DNA of 64,000 bases from JBAZOO01 sp041648735 (GTDB lineage: Bacteria > Verrucomicrobiota > Lentisphaeria > Oligosphaerales > CAITYL01): NCBI GenBank assembly GCA_041648735.1, contig JBAZOO010000010.1, forward strand, positions 37,358 to 101,357, in the 5' to 3' direction. Shown here piece by piece: positions 43,683 to 52,464 of the stretch. The position numbers were made by a program, and so were the translations under genes. Position 1 is the first letter of the stretch; each line of letters begins with the position of its first letter. Below the pieces are notes generated by a model. The model searched no databases. It was not told where the DNA came from and worked only from the letters and a program-made list of their open reading frames with translations.

Positions 43683-44558
43683 TCAGGCCGCGCCGGAATC
43701 TTCCTCCGGGTGGCCGGAGGAGTTGGTGTCGAGCCGCAACCGGCCCATCCATTCCGCCAGGCGGCTGGCGGCGGTGCGCTCGCGGCTGCGCCACAGGTGG
43801 TTGACCAGGTGCCGCTCCAGGCGCTGGCGGGAAAGCCCGCGGAGGAGGCGGCCCTTGTAGGCCAGGCTCACCGCCCCCGTCTCCTCGGAGACGATGATGG
43901 CGAGGGCGTCCGTCTCCTCGGTCACCCCCACCCCCGCCCGGTGGCGCGTGCCCAGGCTCTTGGCCATGTGCGTGTCCTGGGTCAGCGGCAGGATGCAGCC
44001 GGCGGCGACGATCGCCTTGTCCCGGATGACGACCCCGCCGTCATGCAGCGGCGTGTTGGGGAAGAAGAAGGTGGAGAGCAGTTCGCGGCTGAGCGGGGCG
44101 TTGATCAGGGTGCCGGTCTCGGCCAGGGCCCGCATGCCGATCTTCTGCTGGAGCACGATCAGGGCGCCGAGCCGCCGCTCGGCCAGGTAGAAGACCGAGT
44201 CCAGCAGGATTTCGATCGTCTCGCGGACCCCCTTCTCGTCCGCCCGTTGCAGGGAGAGCTGGCTGCCGGTCTCGGCCAGGGCCCGCCGGATTTCCGGCTG
44301 GAAAATCACCAGCACGGCAAAGGACATGACTGCCCACAGCTTCATCAGCAGCCATTCGATCACCAGCAGTTCCAGCCAGTTGGAGACCAGCGACAACAGG
44401 AAGACGATGATGGTGATGCCGCTCAGGACCGGCGCCGCGCGGGTGCCGCGGAGGAAATAGAGGATCGAATAGATCATCACCGTGAGCAGCGCGACTTCGG
44501 TGGCCGCGCGCAGCACGTACCCCAGCCAATCCAGCAGCAATGCCAGTTGTTCGCTCAT
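43683..44558 (-). CDS. cdaA: Diadenylate cyclase CdaA
   Basis: 291 residues. Three N-terminal membrane helices (about 15-33, 40-58, 65-85) precede the DisA_N catalytic domain. Motifs: NTPLHDGGVVIRDKAIVAAGC (DGA-like, here DGG) and LGTRHRAGVGVTEETDALAIIVSEE (RHR). It makes cyclic di-AMP at the membrane, a signal for potassium and cell-wall balance. The DGG in place of DGA matches many CdaA proteins. First gene of the cdaA-ybbR-miaA operon; a GCGGAGTCCGC palindrome sits about 55 bp upstream. Confidence 0.93.
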   Translation of the reverse strand: MSEQLALLLDWLGYVLRAATEVALLTVMIYSILYFLRGTRAAPVLSGITIIVFLLSLVSNWLELLVIEWLLMKLWAVMSFAVLVIFQPEIRRALAETGSQLSLQRADEKGVRETIEILLDSVFYLAERRLGALIVLQQKIGMRALAETGTLINAPLSRELLSTFFFPNTPLHDGGVVIRDKAIVAAGCILPLTQDTHMAKSLGTRHRAGVGVTEETDALAIIVSEETGAVSLAYKGRLLRGLSRQRLERHLVNHLWRSRERTAASRLAEWMGRLRLDTNSSGHPEEDSGAA

Positions 44559-44684
44559 GATGCCCCAGGCCAGCGGCCGCTTCCGTTCCCTGGCAATGTA
44601 AACCCCCTTGCGGAGTCCGCAACGGGGCGGCGGGCGCGGCGGAGGCCGCCGCCCGCGGGGCCCACGGGCGGCGGCGGCGGCAGG

Positions 44685-46028
44685 TCACTTGTAGCCGGCG
44701 AGCATGCCGTCCTTGGTGTGCGCCGCGACCAGCTCGTCGCACAGCGCCCGGATCTGGTCGAGCGAAAGTTCAGCCCGGGTGTGGGGATCGAGCATCGCCG
44801 CGTGGTAGATCGCCTCCTTGCGCTTGGTCACCGCCGCCTGGAGCGTCAGCTCATGGACCACGATGTGGCTGAGGTTGAGGGCGGCGAGCTGGGGCGGCAG
44901 GGGGCCGACGTGGCAGCCCTGGACGCCGTTGCGGTTGACCAGGCACGGCACCTCGACGCAGGCCTCCGGCGGCAGGTTCGGGATCAGCCCCTGGTTGAGG
45001 ACGTTGCCGCCGATCTCGTAGGGCTTGTCCGTGACCATCGCCTCCATGATGTAGGAGCCATACTCGTGGGTGCGGGTGTGGGTGAGCTTCTTGTTCCTCA
45101 CCAATCCCTCCCGCTGCTTCTTCCACCCCTCGATCTGGGCGACGCAGCGGCGGGGGTATTCGTCAAGCGGGATGTTGAACTCCGCGACCAGCTCCGGATG
45201 GGTGGCCTTGATGAAATAGGGATGGTACTCGGCGGTGTGCTCGGAGGATTCGGTGTTGTAGTAGCCGAACTGCTTCATCATCTCGAACCGGACCATGTCG
45301 CCATGCTTTTTCGCGCCCGGCTTGCGCGCCGCCGTGTTCAGCGCCGCGGCCCGGCGCTTGATCTCCGGGTAGAGGTCCTTGCCGTCCTTGGTGATTTCCA
45401 GCAGCCAGGCCATGTGGTTGATCCCGGCGATCTTCCACCGGGCCGGCCAAGATTTCTCCTTCATGCCGAGCTGCTCCAGCAGGTGCTCCGCGCAGCATTG
45501 GACCGAGTGGCAGAGGCCGACCGCCTTGATGCCGCCATGGCGGAGCAGGTAGCCGGTGAGCGCGGACATCGGGTTGGTGTAGTTGAGGAACCAGGCGTCA
45601 GGGCAGACGGCCTGCATGTCCGCGGCGAACTCCTGGAGCACCGGGATGGTGCGCAACGCGCGGAAGATGCCGCCGATGCCCAGGGTGTCGGCAATGGTCT
45701 GGCGCAGCCCGTACTTCTTGGGGATCTCGAAGTCCACCACCGTGCTGGGCTGGTAGCCACCGACCTGGATGGCGTCAACCACGAAGTCGGCCCCCTTGAG
45801 GGCGGCGCGGCGGTTCTTGGGGCCGTGGTGGGCGGTGATCGTCGCCCGGTCCTGGTTGATGTTGGCGTTCAAGGCGTCCAGCATCAGCTTGGACTCCTCC
45901 AGCCGGGCGCGGTCGATGTCATAGAGCGCGATCTGCGCGTCCCGCAGGCAGTCGGTGAGCAGGCAGTCGCCGATGATGTTCTTGGCGAAGACCGTGCTGC
46001 CGGCCCCCATGAAGGTGATTTTGGCCAT
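44685..46028 (-). CDS. Glycoside hydrolase family 4 (alpha-galactosidase/alpha-glucosidase type)
   Basis: 447 residues. NAD-binding KITFMGAGSTVFAKNIIGD at the N-terminus, DIDRARLEESK, NYTNPMSALTGYLL, the metal-binding VGLCHSVQCC, and IAGINHMAWLLEI are hallmarks of the NAD- and Mn-dependent GH4 family (MelA-type). It cleaves alpha-galactosides or related sugars by an oxidation-elimination route in the cytoplasm. The ATG at 46028 is chosen for AAGGAG upstream and the direct start of the Rossmann fold. Divergent from the AraC gene at 46187 through a symmetric promoter. Confidence 0.92.
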   Translation of the reverse strand: MAKITFMGAGSTVFAKNIIGDCLLTDCLRDAQIALYDIDRARLEESKLMLDALNANINQDRATITAHHGPKNRRAALKGADFVVDAIQVGGYQPSTVVDFEIPKKYGLRQTIADTLGIGGIFRALRTIPVLQEFAADMQAVCPDAWFLNYTNPMSALTGYLLRHGGIKAVGLCHSVQCCAEHLLEQLGMKEKSWPARWKIAGINHMAWLLEITKDGKDLYPEIKRRAAALNTAARKPGAKKHGDMVRFEMMKQFGYYNTESSEHTAEYHPYFIKATHPELVAEFNIPLDEYPRRCVAQIEGWKKQREGLVRNKKLTHTRTHEYGSYIMEAMVTDKPYEIGGNVLNQGLIPNLPPEACVEVPCLVNRNGVQGCHVGPLPPQLAALNLSHIVVHELTLQAAVTKRKEAIYHAAMLDPHTRAELSLDQIRALCDELVAAHTKDGMLAGYK

Positions 46029-46116
46029 GTCCGTCTGTCTCCTTGCCGGCTTCTTCCGGCGGCGGCGGGCCCGGTGATGTCCATTCCGTGGGGTGCAAGC
46101 GGCCCGCCAAGCCATT

Positions 46117-46147
46117 ACTTTACAACAGTGGCCAGCGAGTGTAAAGT
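46117..46147. promoter_or_regulatory. Symmetric bidirectional promoter, GH4/AraC
   Basis: ACTTTACA (46117-46124) and TGTAAAGT (46140-46147) are perfect inverted arms 15 bp apart. On either strand this reads TTTACA, a 17-bp spacer, TAAAGT, a complete -35/-10 promoter. Both genes would be transcribed outward from the same DNA, GH4 with a leader of about 80 nt and AraC with about 33 nt. Confidence 0.7.
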
Positions 46148-46186
46148 GCCGGTTTTTGATACTTCCTTCCATTTTGTGACATTCCC

Positions 46187-47050
46187 ATGGAAAGCCTCCT
46201 CCATTTCGAGGTGCTCCGGCCGCTGCCCAGCTTCCCCCGCCCCACGGCGCTCGGCTTCGAAACCCGCGACACCCCCGCCTACCACTGGGAAGGGCGCAGC
46301 CGCGGCGGCCCTTGCCACTGCATCTTCCAATACACCCTCGCCGGCCACGGCGGCTTCCGCGACGCCGCCGGCGACCACGACGTCGGCCCCGGCGAAGGCT
46401 TCCTCTGCGAGTCGCACGACCCCGCCACCGCCTATTCCTATCCGGCCGAGAGCCACGGCCAGCCGTGGCGCTTCCTCTACCTCGCCTTTGTCGGCCCCAC
46501 CGCCCACGACCTCGTCCGCGACCTGATCCGGCGCCATGGCGCCATCTACCGCCTGCCGGCCGACAAGGGAGTGGTCAAGCGGCTGCGTGGCTTCCGCGCC
46601 GAGACGCCCGGCGGCGTCTGTCCGCTCACCCCCGCCGCCGGGGCCGGCCTCGTCCTCGAACTGCTCTGCGCCCTGGCCGCCTCCCGCGAAGGCGAGGGCC
46701 CGGAAACCGCCGAGGACCGGCTGGTGCGCCGGGCCAAGGCGGAAATCGAACAGGGACTGGAGGCTGGCCGCCTCAATGTCGCCGCCCTCAGCGCCCGCCT
46801 CCGCGTCAGCCGCGAACATCTCTCCCGGGTCTTCCGCCTGCGCACCGGCATGACCCCCTACCAGTACATCCTCCGCCGGCAGATGCTGCTCGCCTGCCAC
46901 TGGCTCGCCGACGACCGCGCCTCCGTGAAGGAGATCGCCGCCCGCCTCGGCTTTGCCGGCGCCGCCAACTTTGTCCGCACCTTCCACCGCCTCCTCGGCC
47001 AGCCGCCCGCCCGCTTCCGCGTCTCCGGCAGCATCCCGCACCTGCTCTGA
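46187..47050 (+). CDS. AraC-family transcriptional regulator, divergent from GH4
   Basis: 287 residues. Cupin-type sensor: GPCHCIFQYTLAGHGGFRDAAGDHDVGPGEGFL. The C-terminal AraC domain carries LNVAALSARLRVSREHLSRVFRLRTG and VKEIAARLGFAGAANFVRTFHRLLGQPPARFR. The start codon lacks a Shine-Dalgarno sequence, unlike most neighbours, suggesting low translation. It probably controls the GH4 gene through the symmetric promoter region, with the sugar or its derivative as effector. Confidence 0.88.
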   Translation: MESLLHFEVLRPLPSFPRPTALGFETRDTPAYHWEGRSRGGPCHCIFQYTLAGHGGFRDAAGDHDVGPGEGFLCESHDPATAYSYPAESHGQPWRFLYLAFVGPTAHDLVRDLIRRHGAIYRLPADKGVVKRLRGFRAETPGGVCPLTPAAGAGLVLELLCALAASREGEGPETAEDRLVRRAKAEIEQGLEAGRLNVAALSARLRVSREHLSRVFRLRTGMTPYQYILRRQMLLACHWLADDRASVKEIAARLGFAGAANFVRTFHRLLGQPPARFRVSGSIPHLL

Positions 47051-47201
47051 TCGGAACCCGGCCGCCACGGCGGCACCAGCCTGACTTATTCACCACGAGC
47101 GCCGCGGAGCGGCACGGGCCGCCAAGGGCGGCAGCGAAGCGTCAACGCCCGAAGGGCACGAAGTCCGATCGAAGGCAATCTTCTCATGAGAATAGATCAG
47201 G

Positions 47202-48020
47202 CTAGCGGGGCTGTTGCCGGCGGAAGGCGGCCGGCGAGACGCCCATCCAATGCTTGAACGCGGCGGAGAAGGCCGGGAGCGTGGCAAAGCCGACGGCGCG
47301 GGCGATGGCCTCGATCTTGTCGTCCGTGCGGGAGAGCAGCGACGCCGCCCGCTGGATGCGCAGGTACGCCACCTGCCGCATGGGGCTGCGGCCATGTTCC
47401 TCCAGGGACAGCCGGCGCAAGTACTCGCCGCAGAAGTGCGCCTGCCGGGCCAGGTCGGCCAGGGTCCAGGGCCGCGCCAGTTGGGCTTCGACGGCGGCCC
47501 AGACGTCCGTCAGCCGCCCCTGATGCGGCCGGGGGCCGGCCAGTTGGCTGGCGTAGCCGTGGACCAGTTCCAGCCACTGCCTGGCCGCCGCGGACTCCGG
47601 GGCATGGCGCGTTTGCCGGTACAGCCCCTCGATGGTGTAGCGCAGAGGCCAGGGGTCGGCCGGCAGCAGCGTCACGGAAGAAGAAGAAACGATGGGGCTG
47701 TCGTAGATCACCCACGCAATGCCCCATGGGGCCTTGCCCGCGGCGCGGTAGGCATGCGGCACGTTGGCCGGAGTGAGCAGCGCCTGACCCGCTTCCCAGC
47801 GCTGCCAGGAATCGTTCAGGAAAACCTCGCCGCCGCCTTCGTGACAAACGATGACCTGGCTGAAATGGGGGTGGTGGCGGATCCAGCAATAGCCCTCGGC
47901 CGCCAGCGAGAACCCGGCATGCCGCATCCGCAAGGCCGCCATGGCCGGGCACACCCCGGGGGCCACCAGCCATTCCTGGGTCAGCGGGCCGATGTTGTGG
48001 GTTTCCGGCAGGCCTGGCAT
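47202..48020 (-). CDS. AraC-family transcriptional regulator, divergent from GH127
   Basis: 272 residues. The N-terminal sensor reads WIRHHPHFSQVIVCHEGGGEVFL and WEAGQALLTPANVPHAYRA. The AraC DNA-binding part has WTLADLARQAHFCGEYLRRLSLEEHGRSPMRQVAYLRIQRA and IEAIARAVGFATLPAFSAAFKHWMGVSPAAFRR. A TTGCCC-N17-TATACT promoter drives it. It is divergent from the GH127 gene and likely activates it. Confidence 0.88.
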   Translation of the reverse strand: MPGLPETHNIGPLTQEWLVAPGVCPAMAALRMRHAGFSLAAEGYCWIRHHPHFSQVIVCHEGGGEVFLNDSWQRWEAGQALLTPANVPHAYRAAGKAPWGIAWVIYDSPIVSSSSVTLLPADPWPLRYTIEGLYRQTRHAPESAAARQWLELVHGYASQLAGPRPHQGRLTDVWAAVEAQLARPWTLADLARQAHFCGEYLRRLSLEEHGRSPMRQVAYLRIQRAASLLSRTDDKIEAIARAVGFATLPAFSAAFKHWMGVSPAAFRRQQPR

Positions 48021-48100
48021 GGGCGAAATGGGGTTGGGGGTTTTGGGTTGGAAGCGGGAACCACGTCAATTCCTGGGATTCGTGACGCGCCAGCATCGGG

Positions 48101-48129
48101 AGTATATCACGCCCGTGCGGGACGGGCAA
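48101..48129 (-). promoter_or_regulatory. Promoter of the AraC gene
   Basis: On the minus strand TTGCCC (48129-48124), a 17-bp spacer and TATACT (48106-48101), with the ATG 81 nt downstream of the -10. Confidence 0.55.
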
Positions 48130-48148
48130 GATTTGTTGGATTCAAGAT

Positions 48149-48209
48149 AACCATTGTTGTGTTTTGAGCAACCATATCCTCTTGCATCGCAGGAAGAACC
48201 GCGTAATAT
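48149..48209 (+). promoter_or_regulatory. GH127 promoter with AraC-type direct repeats
   Basis: TTGCAT (48182-48187), a 16-bp spacer and TAATAT (48204-48209) form a GH127 promoter. Just upstream AACCAT occurs at 48149-48154 and again at 48170-48175, exactly 21 bp (two helical turns) apart, the arrangement used by AraC proteins to bind one face of DNA. Confidence 0.5.
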
Positions 48210-48304
48210 TGATGACCGGCGCATGGGTGTGCGCCACAAATGCCAGGAAGTGACGTTGCCCTTGTTTTCACCCTGGCCCCGTGTCCCCGATTCAGGAGAA
48301 TTCC

Positions 48305-50137
48305 ATGACCTTTGCCTGCCAGCCGGTTGAGCGCCACGCCGTGGCGCTGCGCGAGAGCGTGTTTCAGCACCGCTTCAACCTGGTCCGCGACTATGTCCTG
48401 TCGTTGCGCAGCGAGAGCCTGTTGCAGAACTTCTACCTCGAGGCCGGCTTGCGCCATTGGTCGTTCGGGAGCCTGGAGGGGAATCAGCAGTTGCACGACC
48501 TGCACTGGGGGTGGGAATCCCCGACCGCCCTCCACCGCGGCCAGTTCCTGGGGCATTGGCTCTCCGCGGCGGCCCAGATCTTCGCGGCCACCGGCGATGG
48601 CGAAGTCAAGGCCAAGGCGGACGCGGTCGTGGGCGAACTGGCCCGCTGCCAGGAGCGCAACGGCGGCGGCTGGCTCGGCCCCTCACCGGAAAAAAACCTG
48701 CGCTGGATCACCGAGGACGCGCGGGGCCTGGTCCCCAACTACGTCCACCACAAAACCCTCATGGGGCTTTATGACATGTCCGCCCTGGCCGGCAACGCCC
48801 AGGCGTTGGAACTGGCCGACCGGTTCTCCTCCTGGTTCCATCGCTGGGCCATGCCTTTTTCCCGGCAGCAGATGGATGACATCCTGGAGATTGAAACCGG
48901 CGGCATGCTCGAGGTCTTCGCCAATCTCTACGCCGCCACGAAAGCGCAAAAATACCTGGACCTGATGGAGCGCTACACGCGCAACCGCCTGTACCAGGCC
49001 CTCCTCGAGGGCGCCGATCCGCTCACCAACATGCATGCCAACACGACCATTCCGGAAGCGCACGGGGCGGCCCGCTGCCACGAAGTGACCGGCGACGCGC
49101 GCTGGCGGCGGATCGTCGAAGCCTATTGGAAATGCGCCGTCACGGACCGCGGGAGCTTCTGCACCGGTTCCCAGACCTCGGGCGAAGTCTGGACGCCGCC
49201 GCGCGCCTTTGCGGCGCGCCTGGGGAACAAGACCCAGGAACACTGCTGCGTCTACAACCTGATCCGCCTGGCCGACTATCTCTACCGCTGGACCCATGAC
49301 GCGGCCTACCAGAACTACATCGAACGCAACCTCTACAACGGCATCCTCGCCCAGCAGCACCCCGGCACCGGCATGGTCGCCTACTACCTGCCCCTGGAAG
49401 CGGGCGCCCGGAAAAAATGGGGCACGCGCACGCATGACTTCTGGTGCTGCCACGGCTCGCTGGTCCAAGCCCACCCCATGCTGCGCAGCCTGTTCTATTA
49501 TCGGACGCCCCAAGGTGTGACCATCGCCCAATACATCCCCTCGCAACTGACCACCCGCATCCACGACACGGCGGTGACGATCACGCAGGAATTCGTGGCC
49601 GGCTCGGGCGACACCCAGCGGCTGGCGCCCGACGTCGGCGCGTGGAACCAGCGGCCGCATCGTCCCGAGGCCTGGACCATCCGCCTCCAGATCTCCTGCG
49701 CCGCGCCTACGGAATTTGACCTGTGCCTGCGTCTTCCCGACTGGCTGGCCGCGCCGGCGCGGCTGCGCCTCAACGGGCAGGAAATCCCCGTCGAGGCCCG
49801 CGAAGGCTATGCCCGCCAGCGGCGTCCGTGGCACCAGGACACGCTGTTGCTGGAACTGCCCAAAGCCCTGACCGCCCAGCCACTTCCCGACGAACCCGGC
49901 ACCGTGGCGTTCCTGGACGGCCCGGTCGTTCTGGCGGGCCTCAGCGACAAGCAGGTGACCCTGAAGGGCGATCCGGCCGCGCCGCGGGGCATCCTGGCGC
50001 CCGACAACGAACGCCAGTGGCAGCAGTGGCTGGGCAACTGGCGGACCGTCGGGCAGCCGGTCAACTTCCGCTTCAAACCGCTCCATGAAATTGCGGACGA
50101 GACGTATACGGTCTATTTCCCGGTCGCGCCACCGTGA
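48305..50137 (+). CDS. GH127 family protein (beta-L-arabinofuranosidase type)
   Basis: 610 residues. Conserved blocks in order: NQQLHDLHWGWESPTALHRGQFLGHWLSAAA, TGGMLEVFANLYAATKAQKYLDL, NTTIPEAHGAARCHEVTGD, GNKTQEHCCVYNLIRLADYLYRWT, and FWCCHGSLVQAHPML. The TQEHCC and WCCHGS cysteines with Glu form the zinc-thiolate active site of GH127 enzymes such as HypBA1. It removes beta-L-arabinofuranose from plant glycans. No signal peptide, so cytoplasmic. CAGGAG 6 nt before the ATG is a strong ribosome site. Confidence 0.9.
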   Translation: MTFACQPVERHAVALRESVFQHRFNLVRDYVLSLRSESLLQNFYLEAGLRHWSFGSLEGNQQLHDLHWGWESPTALHRGQFLGHWLSAAAQIFAATGDGEVKAKADAVVGELARCQERNGGGWLGPSPEKNLRWITEDARGLVPNYVHHKTLMGLYDMSALAGNAQALELADRFSSWFHRWAMPFSRQQMDDILEIETGGMLEVFANLYAATKAQKYLDLMERYTRNRLYQALLEGADPLTNMHANTTIPEAHGAARCHEVTGDARWRRIVEAYWKCAVTDRGSFCTGSQTSGEVWTPPRAFAARLGNKTQEHCCVYNLIRLADYLYRWTHDAAYQNYIERNLYNGILAQQHPGTGMVAYYLPLEAGARKKWGTRTHDFWCCHGSLVQAHPMLRSLFYYRTPQGVTIAQYIPSQLTTRIHDTAVTITQEFVAGSGDTQRLAPDVGAWNQRPHRPEAWTIRLQISCAAPTEFDLCLRLPDWLAAPARLRLNGQEIPVEAREGYARQRRPWHQDTLLLELPKALTAQPLPDEPGTVAFLDGPVVLAGLSDKQVTLKGDPAAPRGILAPDNERQWQQWLGNWRTVGQPVNFRFKPLHEIADETYTVYFPVAPP

Positions 50138-50181
50138 GACTTGCGGAGCTGTTGCCCGCAGCCCGCGGGGATTTCAGGGCC

Positions 50182-50217
50182 GGTGTCCCTTCAGTCCCCG
50201 TCAGTCCCTGGCGTCCC
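50182..50217. repeat. Decamer repeat after GH127
   Basis: TGTCCCTTCA, GTCCCCGTCA, GTCCCTGGCG, TCCCCGG form a roughly 10-nt period GTCCC repeat. The reverse strand resembles the CGGAC-type decamers at 21791. Confidence 0.5.
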
Positions 50218-50374
50218 CGGCCTGCCATGAAAGGGATGCGCGGCGGCGTGGCCGTGTTTGGTCAGGCACCCCGCCGTGCGGCCGGCTGGATTTTCCCGCG
50301 CCGGAGAATATGTTTCCTCCGCCCCCGCCGGGAAGCCCCCGCCGCCGGCCGGGTACCCCAGCCCATCCCCCTCC

Positions 50375-50451
50375 GTTCCGGTAGCTCAGTTGGATAGAGC
50401 GGCTGCCTCCTAAGCAGCAGGTCGGCGGTTCAATTCCGCCCCGGGACGCCA
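50375..50451 (+). tRNA. trnR-CCU: tRNA-Arg (anticodon CCT)
   Basis: A full cloverleaf: acceptor GTTCCGG/CCGGGAC, D-arm GCTC-AGTTGGATA-GAGC, anticodon stem GCTGC/GCAGC with loop CTCCTAA giving anticodon CCT (50409-50411), T-arm GGCGG-TTCAATT-CCGCC, discriminator G and encoded CCA (50449-50451). It decodes the rare AGG codon. Confidence 0.95.
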
Positions 50452-50487
50452 TTTCCCTTTCCCGCGCCGCCGCCCGCCGGTTCCAGC

Positions 50488-52296
50488 TCACTCGGCGGGG
50501 GAATCGGCCGGCGCCACCGCCGGCGCCAGGGCGGCGGCAACCCGCCAGCGCCCGCCGGCCAGGCGCCGCAGGCTCACCAGGATCACGCCCGTCGCCAAGG
50601 CCAGCAACAGCAGCGACGCCACCGCCAGCGGCAGATCCTTGGCGGCGACCAGCGCCCCCGCCGGCGCGGCGGCGTGGTAGCTCCACAACTGCCGGAGCAG
50701 CATGGCGAAGGTGGTCACGGTCATGAACAGCGCCGGCGCCAGGGCGAACCAATAGGCGCGGCCCCGCGCCAGCAGCCAGAAGCTGGCCACGGTCATGGCC
50801 AGGGCGGCAATGAGCTGGTTGCCGGCGCCGAAGACCTTCCAGGCCGCGAACAGGGTCGAGGAGGTGGCGAAGAGCAGCATCAGGCCGACGGCGAAGCCGG
50901 TGTTGACAAAGGCGTTGCGGAAAAAGGCCGGGGCGCGGCCGTTCCAGAGGAAGCCCCAGAACTCTTCGAGGATGTAGCGGCAGAGGCGCACCGCCGTGTC
51001 CAGCGTCGTCACCACGAACCCTTCCAGCACCAGGATGCCCGCCACGCAGCCGGCCGCCACCGGCAGCCCGAGCATGTCATGGAGGAGATAGCCGACGGCG
51101 ACGGCGAAGGCCAGGATCGGGTTGCCCTCACCCCCGGCCGGGAAGACGATCGCCAGGTACTCGCCCCGCGGCAGCACGGCGGCGACCAGCAGCAGCGCCA
51201 TCAACGCCAGCGCCCCTTCCAGCACCATCGCATAATAGCCGACCCGGCGCACCGCCGATTCGGATGTGACCTGCTTCGCCGTCGTGCCGCCCGCCGCCAG
51301 GCTGTGGAAGCCACTGATGGCGCCGCAGGCGACCGTGATCATCAGGAACGGCCAGACCGGCCCGCCGGCCAGCCGCGTCCCCTCCGCCACCGCCCAGCCC
51401 GCGGCCGCCAGCGGCCGGCCCGTGAACCCCAGCCAGACCAGGCCGGCGGCCAGCAGCAGCACGCCGGCATAGAGGATCTGGACGTTGACGAAGTCGCGCG
51501 GCTGCATCACCAGCCACACCGGCACCCAGCAGGCCAGGAAGACATAGGCCGACATCACGTACAGCCAGGTCCCCGGCGTCAGGGCGATCGGGAAACGGAA
51601 GCCCAGGGCGATGCTCGCCGCGCAGATCCCCGCGGAGAGGAGGTAGAGCCACGGGCCGGGGAGCCGCCGGCGATGCGCCAGCCAGCCCACCAGCGGCGCG
51701 AACAGGGTGATCACGAACACGGAGGTCGTCGCGATGCCGCCGATCCGCCCCATGACTACGCCGTCCTGCACGAAGGTGCCGATCAGCCGGCTGCCCGGCT
51801 CCAGCTTGAGCAGCGCCGCCGGATAGGCCGCCGACAGGGCCTTGCAGGAGAGTTTCAGGAAGATGGCGTTGATCAGGGTGAGGATCAGGAGCAGGAAGGC
51901 GAGGAAGCAGAAATAGCCCGCGCCGCCAAGGGTGCGCCGGCAGACGTCGGCCAGCGACCGGCCGTCCTCCCGCAGGGAGATGAACATCGCCGTCATGTCA
52001 TGCACAGCGCCGAAGAGGATGCAGCCGAGGACGATCCAGCCCCAGGCGGGCGCCCAGCCGAAGGCCAGGGCCAGGGTTGGGCCGACGATCGGGCCGGCGC
52101 CGGCAATGGTGGCGAAGTGGTGCGCGAAGACCACATGCGTCCGGGTCGGCACGTAGTCCCGGCCGTCCTCCAGCCGCCGGGCTGGCGTGGGGCGGCGGTC
52201 GTCCACCCCCAGCAGGCGTGAAATCCAGCTGGAATAGAAGCGCGCCCCCAGCCCCAGCAGGAGCAGGCCGGCAAGCAGCGGGATCAGGACGTTCAT
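50488..52296 (-). CDS. cstA: Carbon starvation protein CstA (peptide/pyruvate transporter family)
   Basis: 602 residues with about 14-16 membrane helices. The N-terminal VVFAHHFATIAGAGPIVGPTLALAFGW, HDMTAMFISLREDGRSL, and GFHSLAAGGTTAKQVTSESAVRRVGYYAMVLEGALA and VTTLDTAVRLCRYILEE are CstA hallmarks. In Enterobacteria CstA-type proteins take up peptides or pyruvate on carbon shortage. It lies alone, tail to tail with the tRNA gene. The ATG at 52296 is preferred; ATG 52305 is an alternative. Confidence 0.92.
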   Translation of the reverse strand: MNVLIPLLAGLLLLGLGARFYSSWISRLLGVDDRRPTPARRLEDGRDYVPTRTHVVFAHHFATIAGAGPIVGPTLALAFGWAPAWGWIVLGCILFGAVHDMTAMFISLREDGRSLADVCRRTLGGAGYFCFLAFLLLILTLINAIFLKLSCKALSAAYPAALLKLEPGSRLIGTFVQDGVVMGRIGGIATTSVFVITLFAPLVGWLAHRRRLPGPWLYLLSAGICAASIALGFRFPIALTPGTWLYVMSAYVFLACWVPVWLVMQPRDFVNVQILYAGVLLLAAGLVWLGFTGRPLAAAGWAVAEGTRLAGGPVWPFLMITVACGAISGFHSLAAGGTTAKQVTSESAVRRVGYYAMVLEGALALMALLLVAAVLPRGEYLAIVFPAGGEGNPILAFAVAVGYLLHDMLGLPVAAGCVAGILVLEGFVVTTLDTAVRLCRYILEEFWGFLWNGRAPAFFRNAFVNTGFAVGLMLLFATSSTLFAAWKVFGAGNQLIAALAMTVASFWLLARGRAYWFALAPALFMTVTTFAMLLRQLWSYHAAAPAGALVAAKDLPLAVASLLLLALATGVILVSLRRLAGGRWRVAAALAPAVAPADSPAE

Positions 52297-52405
52297 GGGC
52301 GCCATTTCCAGTCGTGTGGGTTGCAGGGGATGAACCGGGACAATCTGCCACGGCAACCCCGCCTGTCAAGCCCACCGCCGACGGGAAGGCGGCTACATTA
52401 ACCCC

Positions 52406-52447
52406 GCGCCCATCCCATCCCATCCCGTCCCCCACCCCACCCCACCC
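52406..52447. repeat. Pentamer simple-sequence tract
   Basis: CCCAT repeated three times, then CCCGT and CCCAC repeated, lie between cstA and the reductase gene. Likely slippage-prone simple sequence. Confidence 0.6.
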
Positions 52448-52464
52448 TGCCCGAGGCTCCCGAC

